Shown here in pieces: positions 25,691 to 34,611 of a stretch of 64,000 bases of DNA. The notes beneath the pieces were generated by a model. That model did no database searches and had not been told where the DNA came from. It saw nothing but the letters and a program-made list of their open reading frames with translations. A program made the translations under genes and the position numbers. Position 1 is the stretch's first letter. Each line of letters opens with the position of its first letter. The stretch comes from an uncultured Bacteroidia bacterium (GTDB lineage Bacteria > Bacteroidota > Bacteroidia > Bacteroidales > F082), in NCBI GenBank assembly GCA_902769875.1, contig CACXQV010000025.1, positions 1 through 64,000 on the forward strand, given 5' to 3'.

Positions 25691-25698
25691 CAAAATTA
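25691..25698 (-). promoter_or_regulatory. -7 element for the 1312-residue cargo gene
   Basis: TAATTTTG on the minus strand, 57 nt upstream of the ATG at 25633. Confidence 0.6.
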
Positions 25699-25806
25699 TT
25701 GAAAAAAATTGAATCGTGGTTGTTTTTTTCTGATTTTTAGGAAAATAATTGAAGTAATGATTCCACGATGGCGATGCCTTGCATCGACGGGATAGGAGCA
25801 AAAACA

Positions 25807-25840
25807 ACGGCGGAGGCGATGCAAGCACCGTCTCCGCCGT
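25807..25840. repeat. GGAGACGG hairpin downstream of the small gene, copy 2
   Basis: Same 34-bp hairpin as at 21341-21374, again 3' of the small PID-CTERM-like gene. Confidence 0.7.
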
Positions 25841-25861
25841 CGGATTGGTTTGCACGAGTGA

Positions 25862-26127
25862 TTATTCCTCGCGGCGTTTCTTGCCTACGAGGTAGGCTGC
25901 GCCAAGGCCGAGCAGCACGGCCACGCCGCTGCCCAATGGGCCGCCGTTGCCCTCGGTGTCTGTGTTAGTGCCGTGTTGGCTGGGAAGCAGCAACGAACCG
26001 CCGCGCATGTTGTTTTCGTTGCGGGCAGCCTCATACTGCTGGCTTCTTTTCAGGGCTCCGCCACCTTGTTGGGCGAAAGCCGTGCCCATCATCAGGGCGA
26101 TTGCGATTGTCAGAACTGTTTTTTCAT
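25862..26127 (-). pseudogene. Second PID-CTERM-like small gene, frameshifted at the start
   Basis: Paralog of the 21396-21659 gene. The original start is the CAT at 26125-26127, but the A run after the ATG is six bases (T6 at 26119-26124) instead of seven, so translation reads MKKQF and stops at once. The frame reopens from MMGTAFAQQGGGALKRSQQ to GSGVAVLLGLGAAYLVGKKR. Starting at that internal ATG (76 residues) would remove most of the signal peptide. It is a dead copy, a slippage-controlled gene, or a homopolymer sequencing error. It lies 35 bp downstream of the 1241-residue cargo gene. Confidence 0.75.
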
Positions 26128-26162
26128 TGCTGTATTTGTGTCGTATGGTTAAAATGTTCGGT

Positions 26163-29100
26163 TTATCTCACCACGATTTTCTGAGTCTTCACGTTCTCGC
26201 CGTCGACGAGGCAAATCACATAGAGGCCGGGCGTGGCATTGATGGCCTTGCTGACGCTGCCGTTGATGGCCTCGCTGCTCAGGATGCGGCCTGTGATGTC
26301 GATGACTTGCAGGGTGGCTTGGCCTTCGTTGGCGATGATGAGGGCACCGTTGCTGATGAAGGCAAACGCCTCATTGGGTTCGCTGACGGCCTCGTCTGCG
26401 AAGAACACCAAGCGGAACCTTGATTCATAGTCGGTAGTCTTGGCCGTGAAGGTGTAGCTGGCTGGTCCCTGAGCCTGTCGAAGGGCCAGCAAGTCAACGT
26501 CGGCACCCGTCATGTTGTCGATAAGGTGGAGGTAGTTCATCTCCACGCCTACGGGGCTCACCGTGATCGTGTATTGGCCGTCTTGGTTGGCCTTGAAGTT
26601 GACCGGTATTTCGCCTTGGGCTTCGGTGTTGGCGATGGCGTATTCCTTGTCGCCCTGCGGGATGTAGAGGCTTGCGGCCTGTGTGCCGAAGTAGAACTTG
26701 CCGAGCTGGCTGCCTTTGTTGAAACTGACGATGGCCTTGTCGATGGCAGCGGCAGAGCCAGCCGAAGCACGCAAGCTGGCTGGTGCCACGGTGATGTTCA
26801 AGAAGCCGTTGTTGAGCGAGGTTTCGGGTGTATTGCTCTGGTTCTTGGTGAAGGTGACATTCCTTGCTTCGGTGGCTTCTACGACGATACCCGTGCAAGG
26901 TGCAATGGCGGCGTTGTTTTCCACAAATTCGATACCTGTGCGAGCTTCATTCATCTTATAATAAGGTTCGTTCACATAGGCGTTGTAAGTGTACGGGTTG
27001 CCGATGAGGTTCCAGCCTTCAAGGAGTGACACGCCAGCGTTGCCGTCGGCGGCCAAGACCTCACCAGTGAAACTGATGGTAGTGCCATTGCTGTTGGCAT
27101 AGAGATAGCCTTTGCCGTTTTGGAGGCCAAAGCCCGGGTTGTGACTGCCATTGTAATTAACCCACATAGTATTGCTCGGGTCGAGGTAGTAGAAGTCGTA
27201 AGTGTTGATAGTCATATTGGCGGTTGTGGGGGCATATCCAGTGGTGTTGATAGGTGTGGCGATGAAGTACCAGCCGTCGGTATTGCCCATGCCAGTGGCC
27301 TCGCTGTAGGCCGAGATGTTCTTCTCCACCGTGGCCGTGACAGCCGTGTTGGTGATGAGTTGTCCGCCGTCGGCGATGGTGAGGGAACCGTTGGCGCCAA
27401 AGGTGATGCTGTTGGCCTCGGCGATGCAGTCGGCAGGGATGGTGCAAGCGGCGTTGATCAGGACGTTGTCAGCATCTGTGGGCAGCGTGCCGTATGACCA
27501 CTTTGTAGCGTCATTCCAATCGCCTTCATCGGTGAAGGTGTTTTCAGGAATAGTGAAGCTGATGTTGTCGATATAAAGGCCATAATTATTACTCTTTGGA
27601 TAGTATATGGCAATGTATTTGGTTCCGGCAGGGAACACTTGGGAATACTTATCGTATGTTGAATTGCTGCTGGGTGATAGTTCATCGCCCCATTTGCCCT
27701 CGAAATCAGAAACTGCTTTGCCAGTAGTTGAATAACCCACCTTGAATGGTTCTGCGTAGCTTCCTCTCCTCTTATAATAGAATGTCACCTTCACTCCTAC
27801 TGAAGTGATTCCACTTAATTCGGGTGAAATTAAATATTGGTCTGTAGTTGTTTTATAAGCAAACATGTAAGCTGCACCACTATTTGGATAGCCTCCAGAA
27901 GCAGAAATACCAGTTGTGCCAGTTTTAATTTCAGTCCAGCATTCCAAATCAAAACTTGACTCGAAATCATAGCTATATGGAATGGCATAAGCACCGCAAT
28001 CAGTAGAGAACGTACACGATTCAGACCACTCTGTGTTTTCTCCGTTGCACAAGGCTCTAACCTGATATTCATATTGGGTGTGCGTCTTTAAACCGCTCAA
28101 AGTGTATGAAGTAGGGCTTACAAGGTCTGTTTTCTCAAGCCATGTCTCAGTACCTATTTCACGGTAATGCAGTGTGCAGGAAGTAGTATTGCTGCTTATA
28201 GTCCAACTCAAATCAACCGAGCTTTCAGTGATGGTAGATGAATTGTAAGTCAACCCCGTCGGTGGATAACACTCGGGTTCTTCACCAGGAATGTAAGTAA
28301 TGGTGGTTGTTGGGAGGAATTTGACTGAATAATTATAAGTACTATAACCGACATAATGATAGAAGGCTGTATTGGTTGAAGTGCTTATTCCAACCCAAGG
28401 ATAAGTAAACGATGAGCCAGTAGCTGCACTACTTACACAAATGCCAACCAATAAATTCTTTCCTGTATACATATAATTGGTGGTGAATTCAATTTCCATG
28501 GCATGGTCGTCACCTGTGACGGCCAACGGACCTGAATAGACGGTGGTCATAGTGCCTGTGTACAATGCATCCAAAGTGGTTGCATCGAGTTCTGCCAAAC
28601 GAACTTCAAACGTTCCTCCGAAATCGTGGTTGGATTGCGCGTAAACGGTCAGTTTTTTAATCTCTCCCCATTTAACATCATTTAATGCCGAAGCAGGGAT
28701 GATATATTGACCTTCTGTACCTACAGTAGATGTATAATACCCATAGAGAGGAACATAGTTGCTAGTTGTAGAAGTACCTGTATTATTTACGGTTAAATTC
28801 TGTGCTGCAGAAGGAGTGAATGAGCAAACTGCACTCCAATCGCTCTTGCCGTCGGTGCCACCACAGTTAGCACGCACATAGGCATAATACGGTGTTTCAG
28901 CAGTAAGGCTTTCGATGGTTTTCGAGTTAGTGTTGCTGGTGTGAGTGGCATCGCTACTCTGATTTGGCACATCGTTTTCATCGTCAGTGACGTAAAGATC
29001 GTATGAACCTGCTCCTGTGTCTGACCATCCTAATGTGGCTGTTGTTGCATTGTATGCAGTGCAAATTAAATCGGTAGGAGTGGGACAAGCTTCGATGGTG

Positions 29101-29888
29101 GTGAAGCTTGCGGCTCTGAAATTGTTCTCAGTATCACCAGTGTACAACGCCTTTACTTGGAAATCATATTCGGTCTCGGGATCCAATCCTTCAAGGGTGC
29201 AGGATAATGTTGCGGCACTCACTTCTACCAAGGTTCCCCAAGTAGAAACTTCGTGCTTCTTGTATTGATAGGCATAACCGTTGATGGTATTGCTGGTGGT
29301 TGGGGCAACCCAGCTGATTTCAGCGGTGTGGCCTGTTACAGTTCCGATGGTAACAGCAGGCGGAGCCTGGTAGTTGCTGCCAGCGGTTTCTTTATAGAAA
29401 TCAACAGTTGACGACCCGCTCTGCAAACCAAATTGATTGTATTGTGTGCTAAAGTAGAGGTAATTTACTGTATTAGTAGAAGCGCTCTTGATTACAATCC
29501 CATCTGAATAAGTAATAATCCATTTGTAAAGATTGCTATCTTCCCATGATTCATACAATTGTAAGTTGGAGGAAGAGGCATTGTATCTTTTCAGATACCT
29601 ATCGCCAACTTTGATTTTGTAGTTGTCCCCAGCTGATTCGATTGTCACTAATGCAGCCGATCCAAGAGTAGAGATTTCAGTGCCGTTAATGGTAACACTG
29701 GTAGTATTCAACATATAGTAGGAAATGCCATCTACTGCAGCTCTGCCAGCGGCAGTGTTCACTAGCAAATAGGTTCCGCTCCAGTCGGTCTGGCTTGCGG
29801 TCACTTTTTGATAGACGTTGTTTTGTCCCACTGCCCAAGGCGCGAAAATCGCCAGCAGCAGCATGGTGAGTAAAGACTTTTTTAACAT
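26163..29888 (-). CDS. Giant T9SS-exported surface protein (FnIII, choice-of-anchor J)
   Basis: 1241 residues. Signal peptide (MLKKSLLTMLLLAIFAPWAV, GQ). An N-terminal beta domain (about 20-185) is followed by fibronectin type III domains (about 190-270, 270-355, 540-630) with EYDFQVKALY-type strands, and a choice-of-anchor-J/cleaved-adhesin domain (about 630-770, SYDFESSFDLECWTEI, YGLYIDNISF). Then comes the shared C-terminal module (DEGDWNDATKWSYGTLP, GWNLIGNPYTYNAYV, SLYIPQGDKEYAIAN). The T9SS domain ends LYVICLVDGENVKTQKIVV. Unlike its paralogs it lacks the GAGACG palindromes in the sorting domain. Confidence 0.92.
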   Translation of the reverse strand: MLKKSLLTMLLLAIFAPWAVGQNNVYQKVTASQTDWSGTYLLVNTAAGRAAVDGISYYMLNTTSVTINGTEISTLGSAALVTIESAGDNYKIKVGDRYLKRYNASSSNLQLYESWEDSNLYKWIITYSDGIVIKSASTNTVNYLYFSTQYNQFGLQSGSSTVDFYKETAGSNYQAPPAVTIGTVTGHTAEISWVAPTTSNTINGYAYQYKKHEVSTWGTLVEVSAATLSCTLEGLDPETEYDFQVKALYTGDTENNFRAASFTTIEACPTPTDLICTAYNATTATLGWSDTGAGSYDLYVTDDENDVPNQSSDATHTSNTNSKTIESLTAETPYYAYVRANCGGTDGKSDWSAVCSFTPSAAQNLTVNNTGTSTTSNYVPLYGYYTSTVGTEGQYIIPASALNDVKWGEIKKLTVYAQSNHDFGGTFEVRLAELDATTLDALYTGTMTTVYSGPLAVTGDDHAMEIEFTTNYMYTGKNLLVGICVSSAATGSSFTYPWVGISTSTNTAFYHYVGYSTYNYSVKFLPTTTITYIPGEEPECYPPTGLTYNSSTITESSVDLSWTISSNTTSCTLHYREIGTETWLEKTDLVSPTSYTLSGLKTHTQYEYQVRALCNGENTEWSESCTFSTDCGAYAIPYSYDFESSFDLECWTEIKTGTTGISASGGYPNSGAAYMFAYKTTTDQYLISPELSGITSVGVKVTFYYKRRGSYAEPFKVGYSTTGKAVSDFEGKWGDELSPSSNSTYDKYSQVFPAGTKYIAIYYPKSNNYGLYIDNISFTIPENTFTDEGDWNDATKWSYGTLPTDADNVLINAACTIPADCIAEANSITFGANGSLTIADGGQLITNTAVTATVEKNISAYSEATGMGNTDGWYFIATPINTTGYAPTTANMTINTYDFYYLDPSNTMWVNYNGSHNPGFGLQNGKGYLYANSNGTTISFTGEVLAADGNAGVSLLEGWNLIGNPYTYNAYVNEPYYKMNEARTGIEFVENNAAIAPCTGIVVEATEARNVTFTKNQSNTPETSLNNGFLNITVAPASLRASAGSAAAIDKAIVSFNKGSQLGKFYFGTQAASLYIPQGDKEYAIANTEAQGEIPVNFKANQDGQYTITVSPVGVEMNYLHLIDNMTGADVDLLALRQAQGPASYTFTAKTTDYESRFRLVFFADEAVSEPNEAFAFISNGALIIANEGQATLQVIDITGRILSSEAINGSVSKAINATPGLYVICLVDGENVKTQKIVVR

Positions 29889-29986
29889 GATTTTTGTTTT
29901 TAATTGATTAATAATGTTTTAATTGATTGGTATTTAATTATCTGATTTTCAAATAGTTGCAATAAAAATGGGCGTTTATCCGACTG

Positions 29987-29994
29987 CAAAATTA
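29987..29994 (-). promoter_or_regulatory. -7 element for the 1241-residue cargo gene
   Basis: TAATTTTG on the minus strand, 98 nt upstream of the ATG at 29888. The rest of the 29889-30140 gap shows no other feature beyond an imperfect inverted repeat of CGAAAAACCCGAAA near 30060-30110 that may end the 30141 gene's transcript. Confidence 0.5.
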
Positions 29995-30140
29995 CAACTT
30001 TTTTTGATGGGTCGGTAATTAAGTTGCAAAATTTTTGGTTTACAAGTGTTTTTCGGCACCGAAAAACCCGAAAGGCACGAAAAATGGGATTCGTTTTTCG
30101 GGTTTTTCGATGTGTGAAAATAGTATGGCTCCGCTATGGC

Positions 30141-31727
30141 TTATTCCTTCACGATGCGTCGTGTCTGCGTGCTTCCTTCTGAGACGGTCTTGAGGAGATA
30201 GGTGCCTGAAGGCAGGTCGCGCAGGTCGAGGGTGAAGGCCTTGGCGTTTGGCTCGTTGCGGATGACCCTTGCGCCGGTGATGTCGTACACCTCGTAGCTG
30301 CCTACGGTTTGCGTGCTTTCCACTTTCATTAGGTCGGAGGCAGGGTTGGGATAGACGCTCAGGGTGGCGGCGTTGTTTTCGTCCGCTTGGTTGTAGGCCC
30401 TGTAGAGCATCACGTCGTCGATGTTCAGCATGAACTGGTTGGAGCAGTTGAAGTGGACGATGGCCACATAGATGTCCTGTCCTTGGTAGGCTCTGAGGTC
30501 GACGTCGTAGTAATGCCATTGTCCGGGCGATTTGGCGCTCAGTTCGGTTTCCCAAACGATGGTGAAGTCGTTTGCGCTGGTGTTGCCCGTCGTCGAGACT
30601 GCCACTCCTACGTGTTCGGCGGGGTTCGCAGCGTCTTGGGCGCAGGCGATGAAGGTGATTTCTTCGCAATCAAGTTTGTAAGGGGTGACCAAGAAGTTTT
30701 TGGGATAGAGCACGATGCTGTTGAGGTCGTCATAGGAGGCGGAGGTCACGCTGAAGGGATTGTCGGGGTTGCCCCAGTTTTGTCGCATTTCCCAGTTGTA
30801 GCCGTCGCCGTCGCCGTCGATGGTGGTCCAGCGCATGATGCCGTCGTTGAAGTCGAAGAAGATGTCGCCCTCTGGAGGCGTTGGGACGACGGGAGTGTAT
30901 TCGCTTAGGGCGTAGATGCCGATGAGGTTGGGGCTTTTGTCGACGTCGCCGAAGAAGCAAGTCGTGCCGTCCATATCGCCGATGAAGGCGCCGCCTGCGC
31001 TGCAAGCATAGCCCCAGCCGGGCGTGACGGAGAAGTCGAAGATGTAGTTGGGGTTCATCTCGTCGGTGTCGATGTTGTAGTCGAACACATGTGCGGTGAA
31101 GCCTTCCACGGCAAACAGGTAGAGGTGGGCTGCGCCGTCCTCGTCGGTGAAGTAGCCCGTGCCATGCACGGTGTGCCCGCCGAGGTTGTGTGCCGTTGCG
31201 GTCTTGATGACGTTGCCGCTGCGGTCGACGAGCTTGAGGTCGAGATGGAGGTTGGGGCTGTTGCCCGTGGCTCTCTCGCCGACCCAGAAAGCGTCGTAAA
31301 CGGGGTCGTAGGTGCAGGTGCCGAGCTCGTTGAAGGGTGTGCTGATTTGGCCTACCAACGTCTTGTTGTGGAGGTCATAGCACCAAATGTTGCTGGAATG
31401 GGCGTCGCAGCCGTAGAAATACTGGCCGTCGTAGGTCATGTCGCGGAGGTAGTTGTCGGAATTGTCGATTCCGGCCACGTCGAATTCGTCCAAGAGGTTG
31501 CCGTCGAGGTCGTATTTGTAGAACATCCACAGCACATTCGACGACTTGCCCCAAGCGCTGGTGTAGATGTGCTGGCCGTCGTAGACCACGCCGTGCTGTC
31601 GGCCTGTGGAGCAAGAGAATGAGGTTACAAAGTCCCACGTGTCGGTGGTGGCTTTTGTCTGTGCAAGGGCTGTTAGTGGCGCGATAACAGCCATCAGCAA
31701 TGCTGGTAAGATGGATTTTTTGAACAT
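30141..31727 (-). CDS. T9SS-exported propeller plus choice-of-anchor-J protein
   Basis: 528 residues from ATG 31727 (MFKKSILPALLMAVIAPLTA), the only start giving a signal peptide; the open frame runs further upstream through the antisense of the next gene. About 25-260: propeller-like repeats (VVYDGQHIYTSAWGK, MTYDGQYFYGCDAH, CTYDPVYDAFWVGE). About 265-440: a choice-of-anchor-J domain (FFDFNDGIMRWTTIDGDGDG, SNQFMLNIDDVMLYRA). The last about 75 residues are a canonical T9SS type A domain (LSVYPNPASDLMKV, LPSGTYLLKTVSEG). Third gene of the 34539-30141 operon, 44 bp after its neighbour. Confidence 0.9.
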   Translation of the reverse strand: MFKKSILPALLMAVIAPLTALAQTKATTDTWDFVTSFSCSTGRQHGVVYDGQHIYTSAWGKSSNVLWMFYKYDLDGNLLDEFDVAGIDNSDNYLRDMTYDGQYFYGCDAHSSNIWCYDLHNKTLVGQISTPFNELGTCTYDPVYDAFWVGERATGNSPNLHLDLKLVDRSGNVIKTATAHNLGGHTVHGTGYFTDEDGAAHLYLFAVEGFTAHVFDYNIDTDEMNPNYIFDFSVTPGWGYACSAGGAFIGDMDGTTCFFGDVDKSPNLIGIYALSEYTPVVPTPPEGDIFFDFNDGIMRWTTIDGDGDGYNWEMRQNWGNPDNPFSVTSASYDDLNSIVLYPKNFLVTPYKLDCEEITFIACAQDAANPAEHVGVAVSTTGNTSANDFTIVWETELSAKSPGQWHYYDVDLRAYQGQDIYVAIVHFNCSNQFMLNIDDVMLYRAYNQADENNAATLSVYPNPASDLMKVESTQTVGSYEVYDITGARVIRNEPNAKAFTLDLRDLPSGTYLLKTVSEGSTQTRRIVKE

Positions 31728-31771
31728 AATTGTATGGTTTAGAGATTTCAGGGTTTCAGGATTGGGGATTT

Positions 31772-34057
31772 TTACCATCCGCCACCTCCAGCGCTTACGG
31801 TGGTGTACATCGAATTGACATTGACATTGGTGCTTTGGCCGCCCGTGTAGGTGACGTTGCCAGTGTAGTAGCCGTGCCAGTTGGTGCCGCCGCTGATGGT
31901 GCCGCCGTATTTCACGGTGTAGGATTGCCCCGTTTGCAGTTGCGGGTCGGTGAAGAGCATCACCATATTGTTGCCCCAGCCAGGACCGCCGCCACCGCCG
32001 CCCGTGAAGGTCGGGCATTGGTAGGTGCAAATCACGGTGCCGTCCGATTTCAGGACTTGGATGGCGTAGCCGGGTTGCGTGTTGATTTTCAGCGTGGGTT
32101 GGGTGCAAACGCTTTGCGTTGGGTCGCTCGTTGCGCCGCCCGTGCCGATGTGGGTGCCTCCCGTGATTTTGAATTGGTTCCAATCGCAGTCGAAGCCTTC
32201 CTCGGGCTGGCGCGCGCCGTTGGAGATGGCGAAGCCGCCGTTAAGGAACAGGGTGCCGTTTGAGTCGATGCCGTCGTTGTTGTCGCTATGCGAATAGATG
32301 GTGCCGCCGTTGATGGTGAGGTTTTGTGCCGCGTTGATGGGGTCGTCGGTCTTCGAATAAGTTTCGATATTTCCGCCGTTGATGGTCAGCGTGGCCTTGC
32401 TCTCGATGCACTCGCCGCCTTCGTTGTTTTGGGTGCAGTTGACCGTGACGGTACCGCTGTTGATGGTCAGGTTGCCGCGACTCTTGATGCCTTTCGGGTT
32501 GGCGTAGTCGCCGCCTTGTCCCGGTCCGGGAGGCCAGCCGCCGCCACCGCCTGAACTGATGGTGATGCGCTCGCCGCTTGTGGTCACGTTGAGGATGAGG
32601 TCGTCATCGTTGCCGCCCGTGGTGCCAAGGGTCAGGGTGGAGGTGGTGTGGCTGTCGTCACCCACATTGATACCCTTTCCGCCTGTGCCTGAACTATTTA
32701 AGGTGATGTTGCCCGAAAGGATGCTCATATTGCCGTCGGAGCGCAGGCAGGCCGAGGTGTAAGCGTCTTTGGTCGAGCCGCTGACGGTGTAGGTCGCGCC
32801 GTCGCCTTGCGTGGTGATGGTCATAGTGGCGCCGTCGATGGTCAGGTTGCCGTCCGTGCTGATGCCTTTGCCGCCGTGGTTCGAAGTGGGCAAGGTGATG
32901 GTGAAGTCGCCGCCGGTAATATTAATATCGGTGTCGCACTTGATGGCCGTGCAATAGGCCGGCACGTTCTGGTTGTTTACCGATTCCAAAACCGTGCTTC
33001 CCGAAGAGGTGATGTTGATGATTCCTCCCGTAATGTTGATGTCGCCGTCAGCCTTGATGCCTTTCGACATATCGCCGGAGTTCACAATGGTAAGGTTGCC
33101 GCCATTAAAATAAACAAGGTTGTCGGCCTTGATTCCTTTGCTGTCCGTGCCGCTCGTGTTGATGTTGAGAGAGCCGTCGTTCATCGTGAAAACGCCCGAA
33201 ACCTTGATGCCTCTTTGGGTTTCCGCCGTCGTGTTGATGCTCAAATCGCCGTTTTGGATGGTCACGTTGCCCGAAATATCAAGACCGTCGGAACCTGCCG
33301 AAACGATGTCGAGTGTGCCTCCGTTCCATGTCAAGTTGCTGCTGCCGTGGATGCCGTCGCTGTCGCTGCCAAGGATACGGATAGTACCTGAGTTGATGGT
33401 GATTGGCCCTTCAATGTTCATGGCATGTTTGGCATTGCCTGTAATTTGTAGCGTTCCCGTGCCGTTTACGGTAAGTTCGCAAGGCATATCCATTGTACCT
33501 ACTTGTGGACCGTTAGCGCCGTCGGCAAGTGTTGAAGTGCCTTTGAGTCTCAGTGTTACCGGAACATAAACGCCCATTGCGATAGTGACAGTAGAAGGGT
33601 TGGACAAGGATAAGTTGTCGAGCGTCAAATGAAAGGGCATCATGCTGTAATAAATTAGCCTTCCATTGTCCGAACTACCGGAAACTACGTATGGAACATC
33701 CATTCTCCACGATTCCACATCAACGAAAGCACCGTCTGTATGGATTTGAACCCCGTCATCAGCGAAAGGATTGTCCACCGTTACGGAATTGCCGTTGTAG
33801 GTGATGTAAATTGTGTCGCCCGTGTGTGGTGACTCTTGCCTGAAAACAATGCTGTCAATATCTCTGATATTCAGTGTGCTACCTCCATTATCATCGTTAA
33901 TGAACATGTGTTCGCCATTAAAACGAAATTCTTCAATAGTGCTCACATCCTTATCATAAAGTATGAAGGCAGTATTGAAGACTTTCATGTGGTACTCCTG
34001 CGCATTAAGGCTAAAGCAGCCCAGCAATAAGGCTATGATAATCAATGACTTTCTCAT
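31772..34057 (-). CDS. Cthe_2159-like carbohydrate-binding beta-helix protein
   Basis: 761 residues with signal peptide (MRKSLIIIALLLGCFSLNAQ). About 25-75: a domain ending in LNIRDIDSIVF that is also found in the small protein encoded upstream. From about 170 the sequence is a long ladder of SDGIHGSSNLTWNGGTLDI-type turns (GIKVSGVFTMNDGSLNI, GIKADGDINITGGIINI, GKGISTDGNLTIDGATM), the parallel beta-helix of Cthe_2159-type polygalacturonate-binding proteins. A Gly-rich insertion (SGGGGGWPPGPGQGG) sits near 505 and the C-terminus is GGGGW. No T9SS sorting domain is visible. It overlaps the preceding gene by 4 bp. Confidence 0.88.
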   Translation of the reverse strand: MRKSLIIIALLLGCFSLNAQEYHMKVFNTAFILYDKDVSTIEEFRFNGEHMFINDDNGGSTLNIRDIDSIVFRQESPHTGDTIYITYNGNSVTVDNPFADDGVQIHTDGAFVDVESWRMDVPYVVSGSSDNGRLIYYSMMPFHLTLDNLSLSNPSTVTIAMGVYVPVTLRLKGTSTLADGANGPQVGTMDMPCELTVNGTGTLQITGNAKHAMNIEGPITINSGTIRILGSDSDGIHGSSNLTWNGGTLDIVSAGSDGLDISGNVTIQNGDLSINTTAETQRGIKVSGVFTMNDGSLNINTSGTDSKGIKADNLVYFNGGNLTIVNSGDMSKGIKADGDINITGGIINITSSGSTVLESVNNQNVPAYCTAIKCDTDINITGGDFTITLPTSNHGGKGISTDGNLTIDGATMTITTQGDGATYTVSGSTKDAYTSACLRSDGNMSILSGNITLNSSGTGGKGINVGDDSHTTSTLTLGTTGGNDDDLILNVTTSGERITISSGGGGGWPPGPGQGGDYANPKGIKSRGNLTINSGTVTVNCTQNNEGGECIESKATLTINGGNIETYSKTDDPINAAQNLTINGGTIYSHSDNNDGIDSNGTLFLNGGFAISNGARQPEEGFDCDWNQFKITGGTHIGTGGATSDPTQSVCTQPTLKINTQPGYAIQVLKSDGTVICTYQCPTFTGGGGGGPGWGNNMVMLFTDPQLQTGQSYTVKYGGTISGGTNWHGYYTGNVTYTGGQSTNVNVNSMYTTVSAGGGGW

Positions 34058-34539
34058 AACTTAATCATTTTTAGGGTTGATGATTGAGTTTTGACGAGAT
34101 ACAACCCAATGGGCAGGTCGCTGATGTCAATGGATTGGTTTCCTGTAACTTCCATTGATTTGACCAATCTTCCGTCGAGGGCGTAGATGCTGATGTTTTC
34201 CTTGCCCTCAAGGTTGCGGAGCGTGAAAGCATCGTGAACGGGGTTGGGGGAGAGGGAAACCGTCGCGTCCGAGGCTTCTGAAACGCCCACGGTTTCGTCA
34301 CAGGTAATCTTTCGGATGTCGGCCAGCGGAATGATGACCGTGCTTTTGGTGGAAATCTGCTCGATGACGAGTTTCGTGTTGTCCTCAAAATAAAGGCGGT
34401 CGGCTTCAATCAATGAGTAGGTTTGCTCGCTGCCATTGTTCAGGAAAACAACGATTTGTGTGGATTGCGCCGACATACGGAAAAACAGCCCGAAAACAAA
34501 GGCCATCAGCAGCAATCCGCGTTGGATGATGTGTTTCAT
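34054..34539 (-). CDS. Small T9SS-targeted protein, first gene of operon
   Basis: 161 residues: signal peptide (MKHIIQRGLLLMAFVFGLFF, RMSAQ), one short beta domain (about 26-85, QIVVFLNNGSEQTYSLIEAD, VIIPLADIRKITC), and a T9SS type A sorting domain (SLSPNPVHDAFTLRNLEGKE, ISDLPIGLYLVKTQS). The middle domain resembles residues 25-75 of the next gene product. It overlaps that gene by 4 bp, so they are translationally coupled. The promoter is at 34565-34572. Confidence 0.85.
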   Translation of the reverse strand: MKHIIQRGLLLMAFVFGLFFRMSAQSTQIVVFLNNGSEQTYSLIEADRLYFEDNTKLVIEQISTKSTVIIPLADIRKITCDETVGVSEASDATVSLSPNPVHDAFTLRNLEGKENISIYALDGRLVKSMEVTGNQSIDISDLPIGLYLVKTQSSTLKMIKL

Positions 34540-34564
34540 TTTGCGTTGGAATTAATGTAAAGCG

Positions 34565-34572
34565 CAAAAGTA
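34565..34572 (-). promoter_or_regulatory. -7 element for the 34539-30141 operon
   Basis: TACTTTTG on the minus strand, 25 nt upstream of the ATG at 34539. Confidence 0.6.
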
Positions 34573-34611
34573 CACATTATTACGATATATGCGTCGTGGT
34601 TGCGAAGAAAA

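Noticed and set aside
31728-32183. Longer start for the 30141 gene
   Set aside because: Would extend it through the antisense of the beta-helix gene as Arg/His-rich text; the signal peptide begins at 31727.
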